A stretch of DNA of 64,000 nucleotides from Takakia lepidozioides (taxonomy: Eukaryota > Streptophyta > Takakiopsida > Takakiales > Takakiaceae): the NCBI GenBank assembly GCA_030704615.1, contig CM060732.1, forward strand, positions 69,545,053 to 69,609,052, given 5' to 3'. A model generated the notes under the pieces. The model worked only from the letters and a program-made list of their open reading frames with translations. It searched no databases and was not told the DNA's origin. Position numbers and translations under genes: made by a program. Of this stretch, positions 22,844 to 34,908 are shown piece after piece. The first letter of the stretch is position 1; every line of letters begins with the position of its first letter.

Positions 22844-25800
22844 TTAAGCAGACCGTGGAGGTGAGTTGAATCCTTCCCCAGAAGTCCGGGCTCGCCTGCA
22901 AAATAAGCCAAGATCACTAAGTCAAGACGCAAGGGTAGAAAAATACTGACAAATGGTCTATCTTGCTGACCATGTTCTGCATCAATGTATCCCACCTAAG
23001 CAAACACAAATTGGACATTATCCTGACTATACCCAGTACCCACACATGCTTGACCAATGGGGCCACCTATAGCTATATGATTAAGTCCCTCAATGGGGTC
23101 CAAAAGGAGCCTCACCAATTGTCTTGGATAGGAGAACCCTCAACATGCACCTCCCCTTGCCGTGCCCGGGGAATCTCTGGGGTTCTTGAGGGTGTACGCC
23201 CAACTGGGGTAGGGGATCGTTGCCTCCTGGAATGGGGGGGAGATGACCGAGGATAGGCCCGAGAGTTCTGCTGAGGTGGTGGCGAGCGAGAAGGTGATCT
23301 GCTAAGCACCGTATTTGACCTTGTTACTGAGCAACTTTCCGCATTCTCTATGTGACAGGAGCAAAACGAGGGAGGAAAGAAAAAGTGCAACAGATGGACA
23401 CATAGATGAGTCAAAGATCTACAATATTTTGAGAGAACTCCCAAATATATCTGAAGGCAGTAGGACATGATCCTCCTAAAGTGCAGATTGATGAATTTAC
23501 CGTGAGGCACGGCGGCCTTTACTGTACGAAGAAGGCCTCACATCTCTGGACCGCCGACGCACAGGTGGGGGGGACCTTCGAGCAGGTGGAGGTGATCGAA
23601 CTTGCTCCCTTCTACTATGGTTTCTGACAGGAGAGGGTGACCTGGAGTGGAAGTCACGGCGACGCACAGGAGATGGAGTGAACGAACGGCGATGGCCCCG
23701 ATCTGCTGGAGAGTATGAGCTGTACACATTCAAATCCACAATGACAATTTTTGAGTTTTCTTTCCGCTTGATTGAACAACAAATACTTAAAGAGTGTTTG
23801 AAGAAATATCCCTTCAGTGAAATGGTTTAGTCACTTCACCTACGATATCTTTGCACTAATCAGTTCAGCTCATTTACCAGGCCTTCCTCAGGCAACTCAG
23901 TGACGTAACTCCAGGAACTGACATGTTTACTGCAGCAATTAGAATAGCCCAACATGTGGAAGAAGTTGCCTCATTATTACATCTGTATGTCCATCCCTCA
24001 CAGGCTCTTGCATGCATCAGTACATAACCAGCCTTTGTTGGATTAACAGAGCTACCAGCAGCTTTAGTTTCAAATAAAATGACTCCCCATCTCCATGGCG
24101 GCAGAGTCTTGACAAGATTTGGAGCTTACTTAGAATGGCGACCACGTTTCGGGGAAGGGGAGTAGTCTCTTGGAGAGCGTGAGCGCGAATCTGTACACAA
24201 ACAGTGAAGCTGATCGCAAGTTGGTGACCCACAAATACAAAATCTCAGATGATAATCTACGACTAATCGTGCCTGGCAAAAGAACATGGATTTTTGTGCA
24301 ACAAAATGTAGATATCAGGAAGAACTGTCTGTTCCATTAGAATCACGTGCACGAAGAAACAGTGATCACCATGATGGGAAGATCTATGACGTCCTCCATA
24401 TCCAGGGCGGCCCCTGCATACCCGCCAGATATCCCTCGTGAAATCAATCGCAGGAGCATCTTCTGCAATGTGGCAACTAAAGAGCACAGCTAGCACACTT
24501 TGAAGATTACAAATGAAGCCCCACTGTACAAGCCTTCCAACCTTTAATGAAGACTTTACTCCAAATACGTGGCTCTTCGTAAGAGCCACACTCAATACAA
24601 CACTTCTCTATAGAGCCCAATGCAACAGCTAAAATCAACAAATGGATTTGTCTCTCAAAATAAGATTAGGCAAAGGTGAAAAGAACTAAGTGTCCAACAT
24701 CAAACCAGAAGATAAAATTAGGAAATATTAGGGATGTATACAATACCTTACACGCTCTTTTGAGCGCATTTCCTGGGGTTTTTTCCGGTTCTCCTCTGCA
24801 AAAACCACAGATACCTCACGTCCAAAAATGAGCTGACGGTCCAGATGGTATTGTGCTTCTGCAGCATCTGATGGATCCAGAAACTGAACAAATCCAAACC
24901 CTCGAGGCTCCCTGCAATGTCCATCAAAACAGTCATGGTCATGATTTCCATTATAAAGCCCACGAAAGTCTTCCCTGTATTGCACAACTAGAGACACACT
25001 TGCATTTTTAGTTCAGATAACAGGAAAGAACAAGGAATCAAATATGAAGCATGCCTGAATAGCAACTCACCTGTTAGATCTATTTTCTAGGAAATTTGGA
25101 TGCTGGGTAAACTGGCATGGGCAAAAAGGAAAGAAACTGCCTGCAGCCAGAACCTGATAACCACAGATTCTGTTCCATTACAATCAAAGACTTACCACAT
25201 CTACACCGGTTCATGACCTACCCTAATCTTAAGTACTAATTATACCAAGATGACATTTTGCCAAGCAGACTGAGCTAATCAGCACCTAGGAACTTGTGCC
25301 ATCACCATGTTGTCAACAAGGACAACCGCAACGACACTGGCCATAATTATAAGAGGATATACTGGACAGGGAAGATCTCAAGTTGCTGAAACACGTAAGG
25401 AATTACACCCCCGATGTACTCTCTGCAGTCTGATATTGATTGATAAAAGAATGGAAGATTGATTTTTGTTGTGTGGTTCATCACCTACATGAACCCTCTC
25501 CAAGCCGCTCAGTTGAAAGTTTTCCCTTTCATGTGCAAGTACAGTAGATAGCTGTCCCATTGCATACATGCCTAAGGAATGTGTATTGAGCACACACACA
25601 CGCAAGCATGCAACAACCAATGCTTTTGGCAGCTGACCTTGTGCCATAAACAGGCCACTACCGTTGGCATTAGGTGTGAATAAGAAGGAACTTCTTTCTT
25701 CTTCCGTTTTCTTCCCACATTCCCTTCCAAAAATTCTCGAGACCTCTGGGTGAATGAATGGCCCACTGGACTTGACTTCCAACTTCGACTGCGCTGCCCA

Positions 25801-27249
25801 AAACACACAAACACTCTTCACACCTTCCACCTCTTCTCTTGGGCCACCGTGGGACTCTATCTTCTCTTGGAAACCCGTAACTTCTCTATCTCTTCAGGCC
25901 TTCTGGAAACTTGTGAATCTTCTGGGGACTGGTCCCCCCGTGTGAACATCAGCCTTTATGAAGTCAAAATGTTAGAGCAATCTCTAACAAACCACTTACA
26001 TGTTTTTCCAATTAACACTTATTGAACACATCTTCCTTTGCTAGTGTGCCTTCCCCCATAAGCCCACTTACTTCACATCACTGTGGAGCTTCCAAAAGCT
26101 CATTGCACTCTTGGGACCCCATAGCCATGCCAGACCAGCAGTTCGGAGAATACGATGATAATTGTCCTTCAACAGCACAAAGAGCTCATTGCCTACAGGT
26201 AAACTGTTTCACCACATTCTACACTAACCGGATTTACACAAGCTTATCCTTCGAGGATGGACTACAGTAGCTGAAAAAACTATGATCCAACCAATCACCT
26301 AAGATTGTCTGTCAAGAACCTGAAGACCCAAGACAAAAATATATGTTACCCCTACACAACATGTATCCCTGCGGACACCAGCAATGAATCCCAAAGCAAG
26401 AAAAAATGGGAACCAACTGCACTCCCAGCCTGTGCCAGGGATGTTGTTGCTCAAATTAAAATTCAAGCCTCTGACTTAGCTTACACTAACCACTCACCAC
26501 CCAACTCCCCAAGAAGAGAACCTTTTTTGTCGTTCATCATTGTATCTCCTGTTCAAATTGGTGAGTCAAATGTGTGTGTGTGTTTTACCTTTGCATGTCT
26601 CTCCCATTTTCCCTCTAAAAGGGGAATACTTGAAACAGAACATCTCTTAAAGGTATGTGGTGTAATGGCAGCCTGAGGTCAATCCAGTGAAGAGTGAAAC
26701 TGTTTTATACACCAAGTTTGATATATGACAACACATAACTCAAACACTTACTCGGAATAGTCATACAGCCATTTCCCCTGCGTCCCTGAGGAACTCACCC
26801 GGTATGAAAGTCCTTAGGCAGGTAGACGTCCCTAACGACGCCATACTGCTCAAACGGTAGACGCAGATCATCGGCCCTGTACACACAGCAACTAGCCACG
26901 TTCACTGCGATTGCACACATTATTTCGTCACCGCTACACAGGAAACATGCATGTGTGTGGGAAAATACATGAAGTTTAATCCTCATCGCAAATGAGATTT
27001 TCGATAAAAATGGAGAAACTATCATTGCATCCCAAATGTGAGAAGCTATGGAGTGAGTCATTATCTGTCAGGAATAGAATACATAGCACAGACCGTCCAG
27101 ACATACCTGCAGATTCGAGCAACATTGCGAACCAAAAGACTGGTAGGGAGCTCTTCCCGCCTTGCGCTCCGGCCTCGAGGACTAGGGCTGCGTCGCCGAC
27201 CCCGGGAGCTCCTCCGTGGAGGGCTGTAGCTAGGACTGCGATGCCTCAT
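22844..27249 (-). CDS. SR splicing factor, plant SC35-like (SCL30/33 type), 8 exons
   Basis: Exons: 27107-27249, 26799-26876, 24747-24911, 24370-24413, 24130-24190, 23501-23719, 23116-23301, 22844-22895; 948 nt, 315 aa, phases consistent. An N-terminal RS-rich extension precedes a single RRM (about residues 39-115), with RNP2 LLVRNV and RNP1 RGFGFVQF. The signature FAEENRKKPQEMR follows, then a long RS/SP domain with repeated RSPPPARRSPPPVRRRSRD. The charged extension before the RRM is diagnostic of the plant SCL subfamily, nuclear splicing regulators. Intron 2 is 1.9 kb, the others 180-410 bp. If the last intron is retained, translation stops three bases past its donor (TGA at 23112-23114), giving a slightly shorter protein. 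Intron 3 contains a second acceptor that would add a stop. Confidence 0.9.
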
Positions 27250-27670
27250 GGTCGCTTCTGAGACGAACACAACCCCGCAGTGACATACACCGTCACTTTC
27301 AGAAAGAATAACCCGGTGATACAAATGATCATTCGAACAGAAAAAAAGCGCACACTAGACAGTTTTCTCTCGTAACTTCATTGGAACCTTTACGCTCAAG
27401 CTGTTGCATAGAAATGCACAAGAGATACAAAATTTTCAAACAAGCCAAATTCTTCAATACCAAGCACACCACAAGCCGGGAAAAACAACTACTCACATAT
27501 ACCAGAGCACCGCAAAGTCGGGCAGGAATCCTACAGAGACGAGTTGAGCTCGAGATGTTAGTGCTGTGGTGCACAAGGAGAGGTGCCAACAGCCGCTGTC
27601 CACGAGATCGGTCTTTCTTCGGAGGATAAGGTTTTCCGCGCAGCACCTCCAGTCACCGCCACACAACAAA

Positions 27671-27707
27671 CCTAACCCTAACATACAGTAACCTTACAAA
27701 ACCCTAA
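27671..27707 (-). promoter_or_regulatory. Telo-box motifs upstream of the SR gene
   Basis: CCTAACCCTAAC (27671-27682) and AAACCCTAA (27699-27707) lie about 430-460 bp upstream of the SR start codon. Telo-boxes are frequent in promoters of plant genes for RNA processing and translation. Functional use here is inference. Confidence 0.45.
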
Positions 27708-28995
27708 CACCGCCCAAATCCCAGTTTCTAGATCATTCTATTCATGGGCTGCCCAAAGATGTTTGAGCTGCCCGATTGTGTTTTCTCCTACAAGTCACAA
27801 ATAAGACCCTTGGGAAAGGTAGCTTCATATCAACTTCTTCGTGACTCTGGTTTTGAGACTACAGTACTTTCAGTCTGCTTCTTTGGCCCTCAGCATAGAC
27901 TTCCTGGATCAGCCTCTATGGCACCCTTGGAAGAGGTTTTTTTTCCTCTTTGTACTTCTTGCACGTTTCGTCCCGTGCTATAAAGTTTCAGGGCTACTAC
28001 CGTCCTTGGACAATTAATTACGCGTTCTGGCAATTTTTCAGATTTGGCCTAATTGTTTGGAAACTATGGGACCAAAGTGCCTAATGCCTAAAAGTTGCAG
28101 CAAAAAACTTTCAAGCCTCTTCTCATGTTGTTTGTAATAAGATGAAAATTTCATTGAACAAAAATCAATACAAATATATGCGTGCGGAAGTTACTTCCTA
28201 GAAATCCCAATGTATTTGCGAGAGCTCCATGTAACTTCGAAAGGCCCCAGCATGGACCGGACAATGTCATCATATTCATCCTCCTCACTAATCTCCATCT
28301 ACCTTGTCCACCACATTGAGATCAGGGATATCCTCATTTTCAATGTGCAGATTTGCAAGACATCTACACATAGACATTGGGTTTCTATTTTGTATTTTTA
28401 TTCCTAAAAAAATAAATGTTTTCTCTTCTCATGTGCCTAATTCAAAAGACTTATAGCATGAAGATGCCTAATGTGAGAAATGGTTTGAGAAACGTGCCTA
28501 AGCCGTCTGTTTGGTTTAAATAATTATTAGGCGCAAAAATGCCGGTATCCCCTCTCTTTAAAAAATAAAAATAAAAAATTATATTCTTAAGACAATAATT
28601 CGCCTAAGGATTGTTCCTTTCCTCTACAAAACTATACCATACTTTTGTCATTGTTCAACAGACATGTGCGCTAACAATTTTATCATAAAATTATATACAT
28701 CAATTTTCAGGGCCTCTGTCCCATGTTTTCTAATAACACCAAAAAATAAATAAATAATGATATACAATATCTTGCATTGCAATCGATGCGAACAAGGTTC
28801 CTTGGCGTGAGTGAGCCAGAGTCCATTTCCTTATCTTTCTCATTTCTTATTTGTATGGAAATTCTGTTTTTTCCTTTTTTCCAAAATTACCACAGGGGCC
28901 ACATGTAAATTCCACCCAGCATTCGTGTAGCGAGAATAATGAGGTGGAACGGTTTAAGAAATTGACTACATAACAGGTGACATGTTCCAATAGGT
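27708..28995. other. Intergenic
   Basis: No gene recognised. Several AT-rich tracts near 28560 and 28750. Confidence 0.4.
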
Positions 28996-29540
28996 CTACA
29001 AAGGCAAAGTCAGCCTCCACATATCCGATGAATTTTTTGATTTTGGTAAGTTCCTCTGGGCTATATCCGTGACATCACCCCCTCCTCTAGCGCCGAGTTC
29101 TTCAAGAAGCGGTAAAATCTTGGACTTGCTTAGAATTGGAGAAAATCCAAATTCCGGCAAATGGTACTTGCCAAGTATTCGGCTCTTCGTTCTTGACTCA
29201 AATGATTTATAGGTCCCTGCAACCATCAATAGTGTCCAACACCTTGAACTTGGGACCACACAGTGATTTGAGCATTCTGATTTTCGAAGCTGCCTTCAAA
29301 CATGATTTCGTTGCCCTCTAGGTTCGAAGCATCAACCTCCAACAGGATTATCAGACTTCGAGTAGGCTCAACTTACCGTCGTACGGGGTCCAGACGATGA
29401 AGTACGTGTCGCATTGGTGGCCTATCCGAGTGCGTCGGCGTGATGTTGAAGGTCGTGAGAGTCGAAACGGCTGATCTGGTAGTTGGGTAAGTGACAGCTT
29501 CAATGTATCTAGTTCTTGTGACTCCATGCTGCCAATACAA
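28996..29540 (-). pseudogene. Relic of an unrecognised gene or retroelement
   Basis: Minus-strand exon-like text starts at an ATG at about 29526 (MESQELDTLKLSLTQLPDQP...) and runs to a good donor (GACG|GTAAGTTG, about 29376). A further coding-like segment follows after an acceptor near 29321. Another frame then reads LPLLEELGARGGGDVTDIAQ, closing at 28996. The frames do not join without stops. The last phrase is reminiscent of plant retroelement-derived text, but I cannot name it. Confidence 0.35.
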
Positions 29541-30469
29541 CATGCGAAAGTGCTGGAAGTGTAGCTATATAGACTGATGGGTTGTGCTCCTCCTTCCTTA
29601 GCGTGTATCACGTACACTGAATGTAGAGTCTTCACCTTGAAGCTAACTTGACTGACATCATCGAAGTGATGTTTTATTGACGTGTGGCTCGAGGCTTAGC
29701 TGGATATCGTAGATGAAACTCTTAGACTTTGTCAAATGCATTGGTGAGGTTGGATGAAGGTTCTCACATTCGTTCGCTGATGTCGTAGCCTTTTCAATGT
29801 ACAAAATATTCACCCATAATTTGCATGCTCACACCAAAATGTTATGTCAACGGTTAATGGACAGAAGTCTAACTTCTATGACATAGACCAAGGTGTGGCT
29901 CGAGGATATACCACCTCCCCCTTTCATGTTGAATTATTCAAGTAAGCTAATTGGGTGGATGCAACTCACATGTATGCTGAGTACAGGAGCCTCGTGGATG
30001 TAGCAGGAAGCAACAGCAGCAATTGTACACTTGATAAAATCGGGTACCCTCATCTTCAATACATTTCAGCCTGTTCTGTCATCTTTTCAGAGTAGTCCAT
30101 AATTGTCCAGCGAAGGGGAGGATGTATATGGATTATGGGTGTTGTGGTAGGGATAGCTAAAGGGGCACACAAAGTAGGGCTGGTTCTGTTTTCAGTGCAC
30201 ATGGTGCTACTTACAAAAGTATTCAATCAGAAATACAGGGTGATGAACTTGTGCCCTTTAAACTATGTTTTGAGGAGCTAGATTCTGGGACAACAGCGCT
30301 ATTTTGTAAATCTGACTGACAGTTGTTTAAGATAATCTCTTTTTACATCTGCTGTTGGCTTCAGTGTCTCTGTTATGTCATTTGCACTTTGTCACTTTGT
30401 TCTTTCTTGTGAATGATGGTGTGTTATGATTTTCCAAATAATATTAAAAACCAAATTCTCAAACAACTA

Positions 30470-31028
30470 ATTTGATGTCACGCGTCCAACCCAACAAACC
30501 ACTTTACAGTAGACACCATGACTACACTAACATCGCATCATACATTGACATGTGTCATATCCTTGGAAAAACACATGGCAACGAGCTCATACAGGCATAG
30601 TCATAGGAATGACTTTAAATACATTTAAAATTTAAAATAAACTAATTATACGATGCCACGGGTCCAAATATCAACATGTTGGTAATCAAGATAATGACTG
30701 CAAGGCCTCCTCATAATATGTCACGTGTCAATTTTTTGAGATGTCATATGGCGCACATCCACGAAAACCTCCTGGACTTATTAAAAAGAGACACGTGTAC
30801 AGTTTGCAGCAGCACACTAAGTCATGTATGGTAGAAGTACATATGAATGCCAAATGACAGTAAGATGTATCACTTGGTTTATCTTACTGTAGTCATACGT
30901 GACCGACCATCATGTACTCATTGTATTCACTTGGTTTGCACGACTTAAAGTCATTGCAGTCATATATACCGTTTATGACTACGGGATAGTCATATATACA
31001 GTCATATATACCGCGATCTGTTGTAGTG
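30470..31028. mobile_element. Possible CACTA-type transposon end
   Basis: The segment ends GATCTGTTGTAGTG, the complement of a CACTACAACAGATC terminus. It is preceded by repeated GTCATATATAC words and GTAGTCATACGTGACC motifs that could be subterminal repeats. No matching CACTAC left end was found in the preceding 2 kb, so it is a fragment or a chance match. Confidence 0.35.
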
Positions 31029-31096
31029 TTCCCTATGAAATTTTTTGTGGAAGCCTTCTTGGATAGTTTGGCATCAAACTCCCTGTTAACTTCACG

Positions 31097-32517
31097 TCAA
31101 CAAGGATCCCAACTTTGCTCAATCTCTTCTAATACAAGGCACTCTTCTCCATTCATGTCAGTTGTGGAAACATAGAACACCGCAGAACCCTTCACATACC
31201 CATGCACAAAATCATTCTTGAGTTTTCTTATGTCATTTTCTGAGTGCTGGCCGGATAGCGGGCATCGATATCATTCTGCACAGTGGGATAAGGAGATCTC
31301 CACCATGAATTTCCATTGACAGGATTACCTTCGAAGAGTTCACCTTCTGTCCCCCGATAACAGCCTCTGCTTTGTTTGCGTAATGTTCGTCAACGCCTTC
31401 TTTATCATCTTCATACTCTGCCTCTGCTCCGTCTCTGACAGGTTCTTTCTTTTTCCTTTTCCTCTGCAAAAAACCAGAAGATCTATCAGTCACCAAGTCT
31501 GGTATTAAACAAAATGACCGCAAAACATGCAAAGGCATGGCCCAAAACAGCCTTGTAACAAATCAAAACGATACTGGACTGCAGCCCAAATCAACCTTGC
31601 ATTGACGCAATGTTATTTGTGGGGCTTGCAACGGTGGGAATGGAGGCAAACAGAGACTTCGACAGGACTCCCAATCTACCTTGCGTCAACGCAAGGTTGT
31701 TTGGTCAGCTTCAAACGTTGAAAAAGTAGATCAAAATGACACTGGACTGCAGCCCAAATCAACATTGCGTTGACGCAAGGTTGTTTGTTGGTCTTGCAAC
31801 GGTGGGAGTGAAGGCAAAAAGATACATTGGCAGGACTCTCAAACTACCTTGCGTCAATGCAAGGTTGTTTGGTGAGCTTCATCAGTTCAAAAAAAGTAGA
31901 TCAAATGACACTGGACTGGAGCCCAAATCAACCTTGCGTTGACGCAAGGTTGTTTCTGCTGGGCTTTCAACGGTGGGAATGGAGTCGAATAGAGACTGTT
32001 CAAGGACCCTCAAACTACCTTGCGTCAACGCAAGGTTGTTTGGTGAGCTTCAGACGTGCAAAAAAATAGATGAAAATGACACTGGATTGTAGCTCAAATC
32101 AACCTTGCATCAACGCAAGGTTGTTTGGGGGCCTTGCAACAGTGGGAGTGAAGGCAAACATAGACATTGGCAGGACTCTGGAAACAACCTTGCATCAACG
32201 CAAGGTTGTTCTGTGAGCTTCAAACGTTAAGAAAAAGGAGAGCCGCAAAACTCAAGTACGCATTCCCGCTAGCAGCAAATCAACCTTGCGTTAATGCAAG
32301 GTTGATTGGGTTCTACCATACAGACTGAATCACTTTTGTCGATGAGAAACAAAGGCAAATGGCACGTCTAACATACCTCTACTTGCTTCTTCGCAGCGCT
32401 CGAAGATGCATCTCCCGCCTGACTCCTCTCCTTCACTTCGTGTGGGAGGACAGGTCCCAGAAGATCGGGCTGGTGGGTGACAAAACCATGAAGAACATCC
32501 ACCGGTGTCTCGTCCAT
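31097..32517 (-). CDS. Small unrecognised charged protein, 3 exons
   Basis: Exons 32377-32517, 31329-31463 and 31097-31246 give 426 nt and 141 aa, all phase 0 with GT-AG borders (GAG|GTATGT, TTTTTTGCAG|AGG, CCGGCCAG|CAC). The protein starts MDETPVDVLHGFVTHQPDLL. Exon 2 opens with a nuclear-localisation-like RKRKKKEPVRDG, then an acidic stretch. Exon 3 ends with YVSTTDMNGEECLVLEEIEQ and stops shortly after. I do not recognise a domain. Intron 1 (913 bp) contains the whole palindrome array at 31592-32304. An in-frame TAG lies five codons before the ATG, and beyond it the same frame is open for 149 codons. Confidence 0.55.
31592..32304. repeat. Array of nine evenly spaced palindromes
   Basis: Each unit is an imperfect palindrome with arms CAACCTTGCGT and ACGCAAGGTTG around a 2-nt centre. 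Starts: 31592, 31676, 31760, 31844, 31929, 32015, 32100, 32185, 32281. Spacings are 84, 84, 84, 85, 86, 85, 85, 96. The spacers alternate between two types, one with TTGCAACGGTGGGAATGGAG and one with GAGCTTCA...ACACTGGACTGCAGCCC. The true repeat is therefore about 169 bp holding two palindromes. Centres are mostly TG in odd units and CA in even units. Confidence 0.95.
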
Positions 32518-32529
32518 TATGCGGACTAC

Positions 32530-32979
32530 CTAAGACTGTTGTTGGAGGCGGGTCCATGGTTCCTTCTCTCCGCCCTCAGAAGATTGTAGCTTGTTGGGCT
32601 CCTCATCCACTGTGGCTAAATCCTCTGGAGACTGCCGCGCAACTGCTCCTCCGGCCTCTCCCTCTCTGGCCTCTGCCTCTCCCTCTCCCCCGGCCTCTCC
32701 CTCCACGGTGTCCTCCCCCAACATGAGTTTCCTTCGGATCTTTTTCATTCTCTCCTTCATCCGTAGCCTTTGTTTGTTGGCTGTGAAGTACAGAGTTCGA
32801 CAACGCCTTCTTCTAGCTCGAGAGGGGGTCTTGCTATCGACAGGATCCAGGATTGCAGCTATGGAGGAAAAAAGCGGTGCGAGAAAGAGAGAGTGCACTT
32901 GGCTCTTTCCCGCCCCTACTGCGCCAAGATGCCATCTTCGTGGAGAAGCGGCGGGGTGGCGTGGAGCATCTGCATGCAA
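32530..32979 (-). CDS. Upstream ORF, basic then Glu-rich, in frame with the 31.1-32.5 kb gene
   Basis: 149 aa. A basic patch (KQRLRMKERMKKIRRK) is followed by a Glu/Gly/Ala-rich low-complexity stretch. It ends at a TAG five codons upstream of the neighbouring gene's ATG, in the same frame. It could be the true N-terminus interrupted by a nonsense mutation, an upstream exon whose donor I cannot place, or chance in a purine-rich region. Confidence 0.3.
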   Translation of the reverse strand: MHADAPRHPAASPRRWHLGAVGAGKSQVHSLFLAPLFSSIAAILDPVDSKTPSRARRRRCRTLYFTANKQRLRMKERMKKIRRKLMLGEDTVEGEAGGEGEAEAREGEAGGAVARQSPEDLATVDEEPNKLQSSEGGEKEPWTRLQQQS

Positions 32980-33872
32980 GACACGTCGTCCCTGGACGGA
33001 TCAGAGTCGCGCTAAAATAAGGTTGTATAAAATTAGCGTACGCGCCAACTATCATCAACCGTACACAAATGGAATGGAATCAGTGGTGGTGTCTTGTCCA
33101 CATCCCCTATTCATTCGGAATATTGACGGGTAAACAATTTCATCATAGCTGCTTTTCATCCACAATTATGACACATCACATCTTAAGATAGAATGAATGG
33201 GTGGTTGGACGGCGGGTGTATGTAAAAAACCGTTGGATACAGGCAGTTAATGATTACATAGGATACCTTGTTAGTTGGGTAATGTGGATGGATGAGGATA
33301 GATGGCCTGGTGTACATTCAACTGAAAACTGCTCATCTTGCAAGTCGTGCATCGGCGATGACATTGCTGTCTGGGCGCTTCGATTGTTGCTATCCACAGA
33401 CGTACGGATCATTGCTCCAGTGCTGGCACACTTTGTTGGACACTGTACCCGTACTCTTCTCTGTTCTGTGAATGGCTCTCACAGGTGAGTTGGTAAAATT
33501 CTACTATGCTTACAAATCGCTCCCTCTCACCAAAAGTGCCAGACGCCAATGGGATGGCAACCGTGGGAGAGGATGTTCTCTGTAGAAGCTTGGATCTACA
33601 AGTTGGAACTGTGCATGTGGAGAAAGAAGTGCATGACTCCGCTGGTAGGGTCGACAGTATGATGATTCTGGAACCATTCGTGTGCGATGACGTATTAGAC
33701 AATGGAGAGTTCTAGCGGCCACTTACCGCGTGCACGGGGATCAACGACGTTTGTCTGCAGGTTCAACACTCACACCAGGAACTGCCGCTTCGGTGGCTCC
33801 AACCTTCACACCTGCTACAATTTTTTTTTAAAACACCAACACTTCGACGGCTTTTGTCGATCTCTCGGAGAG
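32980..33872. other. Spacer left of retro A
   Basis: Both strands carry moderate ORFs at 33.4-33.7 kb that could be an exon of an unrecognised gene. Neither strand shows a family I can name. Confidence 0.3.
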
Positions 33873-34876
33873 TGTCGAACGGCTTTTACTCACCCATCCC
33901 TTCGCTATCCGAGGTGGAAACTCCAAGATAGAAGAGTTGGATATCTCTAAGCACTCAGCCCGCATAGTACAATCAGTCATGACCTGCAGCTAGTGAATCA
34001 TGGTTGTGCTTCCCATTTGTATTCCTTCTTGCCTTCATGTTATCAATTTACCTTATCTGATACTGAAGCATCAGATTGCTTCAGTATCTTCTTAGTTCCA
34101 GTTAATCATGCATTCATTTCACAGCTTCACTCATGTCTCTCTACACAGTGTGCTTGTATCGAATAAGTATCAGATTACGATTTATCAGGTACTAGGCCAA
34201 TGTCAAAGTGACTCTAATCTGTCCTACAGTATCACTACAGCTTTGCATGAAATAAATCTCCATCAAGTCATCATCTCCTCTTCTGTGTAATCGTCATCCA
34301 TGTGCTCCAAGATCGTGCCCTCCGTCTGACCTTTCCCCTGATGTCTAAGAAGTGATCCAAGAAGTGATCCCCCAGAAGTCCCCGCTCTTCGCTTTATCTA
34401 CCTACAAGCTGTTCTAACCGCCTTGCTAACTAACCATCACCCCTGAAGTAACATATTCCCTCTGCAGATGTCGTTCCCTGTCCATGTTAACCGTTCCCCC
34501 TGTACTGTGACAACTGTGCAAAATTGCGTTGGGCTGTATGAAGCTGTGACGGGCTGTGACTGGCTGTGTCAGGCTGTGTCGGGCTGTGACTGGCTGTGAC
34601 TGGCTGTGACGGACTGTGACGGGCTGTGACGGCTGTGGCGGGCTGTGACTGGCTGTGTCTGGCTGTGTCGGGCTGTATCGGGCTGTGTTGGCTATGGCCG
34701 CTGTGACTGGCTGTGTCGGGCTGTGTTGGCTGTGACGGCTGTGTCGGGCTGTGTAACCCCCCCCTAAAGCCTGCTGCTGTCACCCCTAAGGCTCCTGTTG
34801 GTCTCAGTCTGTATAAAAATTAAGGGTACCCCACAGAACCTGTAAAAGCGTTAAAGTCCCAAGCAGCCCTCTAATA
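33873..34876 (-). repeat. 3' LTR of retro A
   Basis: Alignable with the 5' LTR of retro B: the TCTGTGGGGTACCCTTAATT block, AGACCAACAGGAGCCTTAGG, the ACAGCC array, and the block ending GGGATGGGTGAGTAAAA. In sense orientation it ends in CGACA, like retro B. Length is about 1.0 kb. The inner boundary abuts the polypurine tract. Confidence 0.75.
34510..34760 (-). repeat. ACAGCC array inside the retro A LTR
   Basis: About 25 imperfect copies of a 9-10 bp unit. Read on the plus strand it is GGCTGTGAC/GGCTGTGTC. The LTR of retro B carries the same array at 54111-54295. Confidence 0.9.
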
Positions 34877-34900
34877 TTTACCCCTCCCCCCCTCAAAAAG
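34877..34900 (-). promoter_or_regulatory. Polypurine tract of retro A
   Basis: On the minus strand GAGGGGGGGAGGGG lies immediately before the 3' LTR, as required for plus-strand DNA priming in LTR retroelements. Confidence 0.75.
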
Positions 34901-34908
34901 CCGTGTCC

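Noticed and set aside
23112-23510. Independent small gene on the minus strand
   Set aside because: It is exon 7 of the SR gene read through the preceding intron.
31592-32304. CRISPR array
   Set aside because: Regular repeats, but the spacers are themselves repeats of two types and the surrounding genes are spliced plant genes.
34487-34783. Repetitive protein made of SQPxTA repeats (minus strand)
   Set aside because: A by-product of the ACAGCC tandem array in the LTR; similar frames at 54.1 and 61.7 kb have the same cause.
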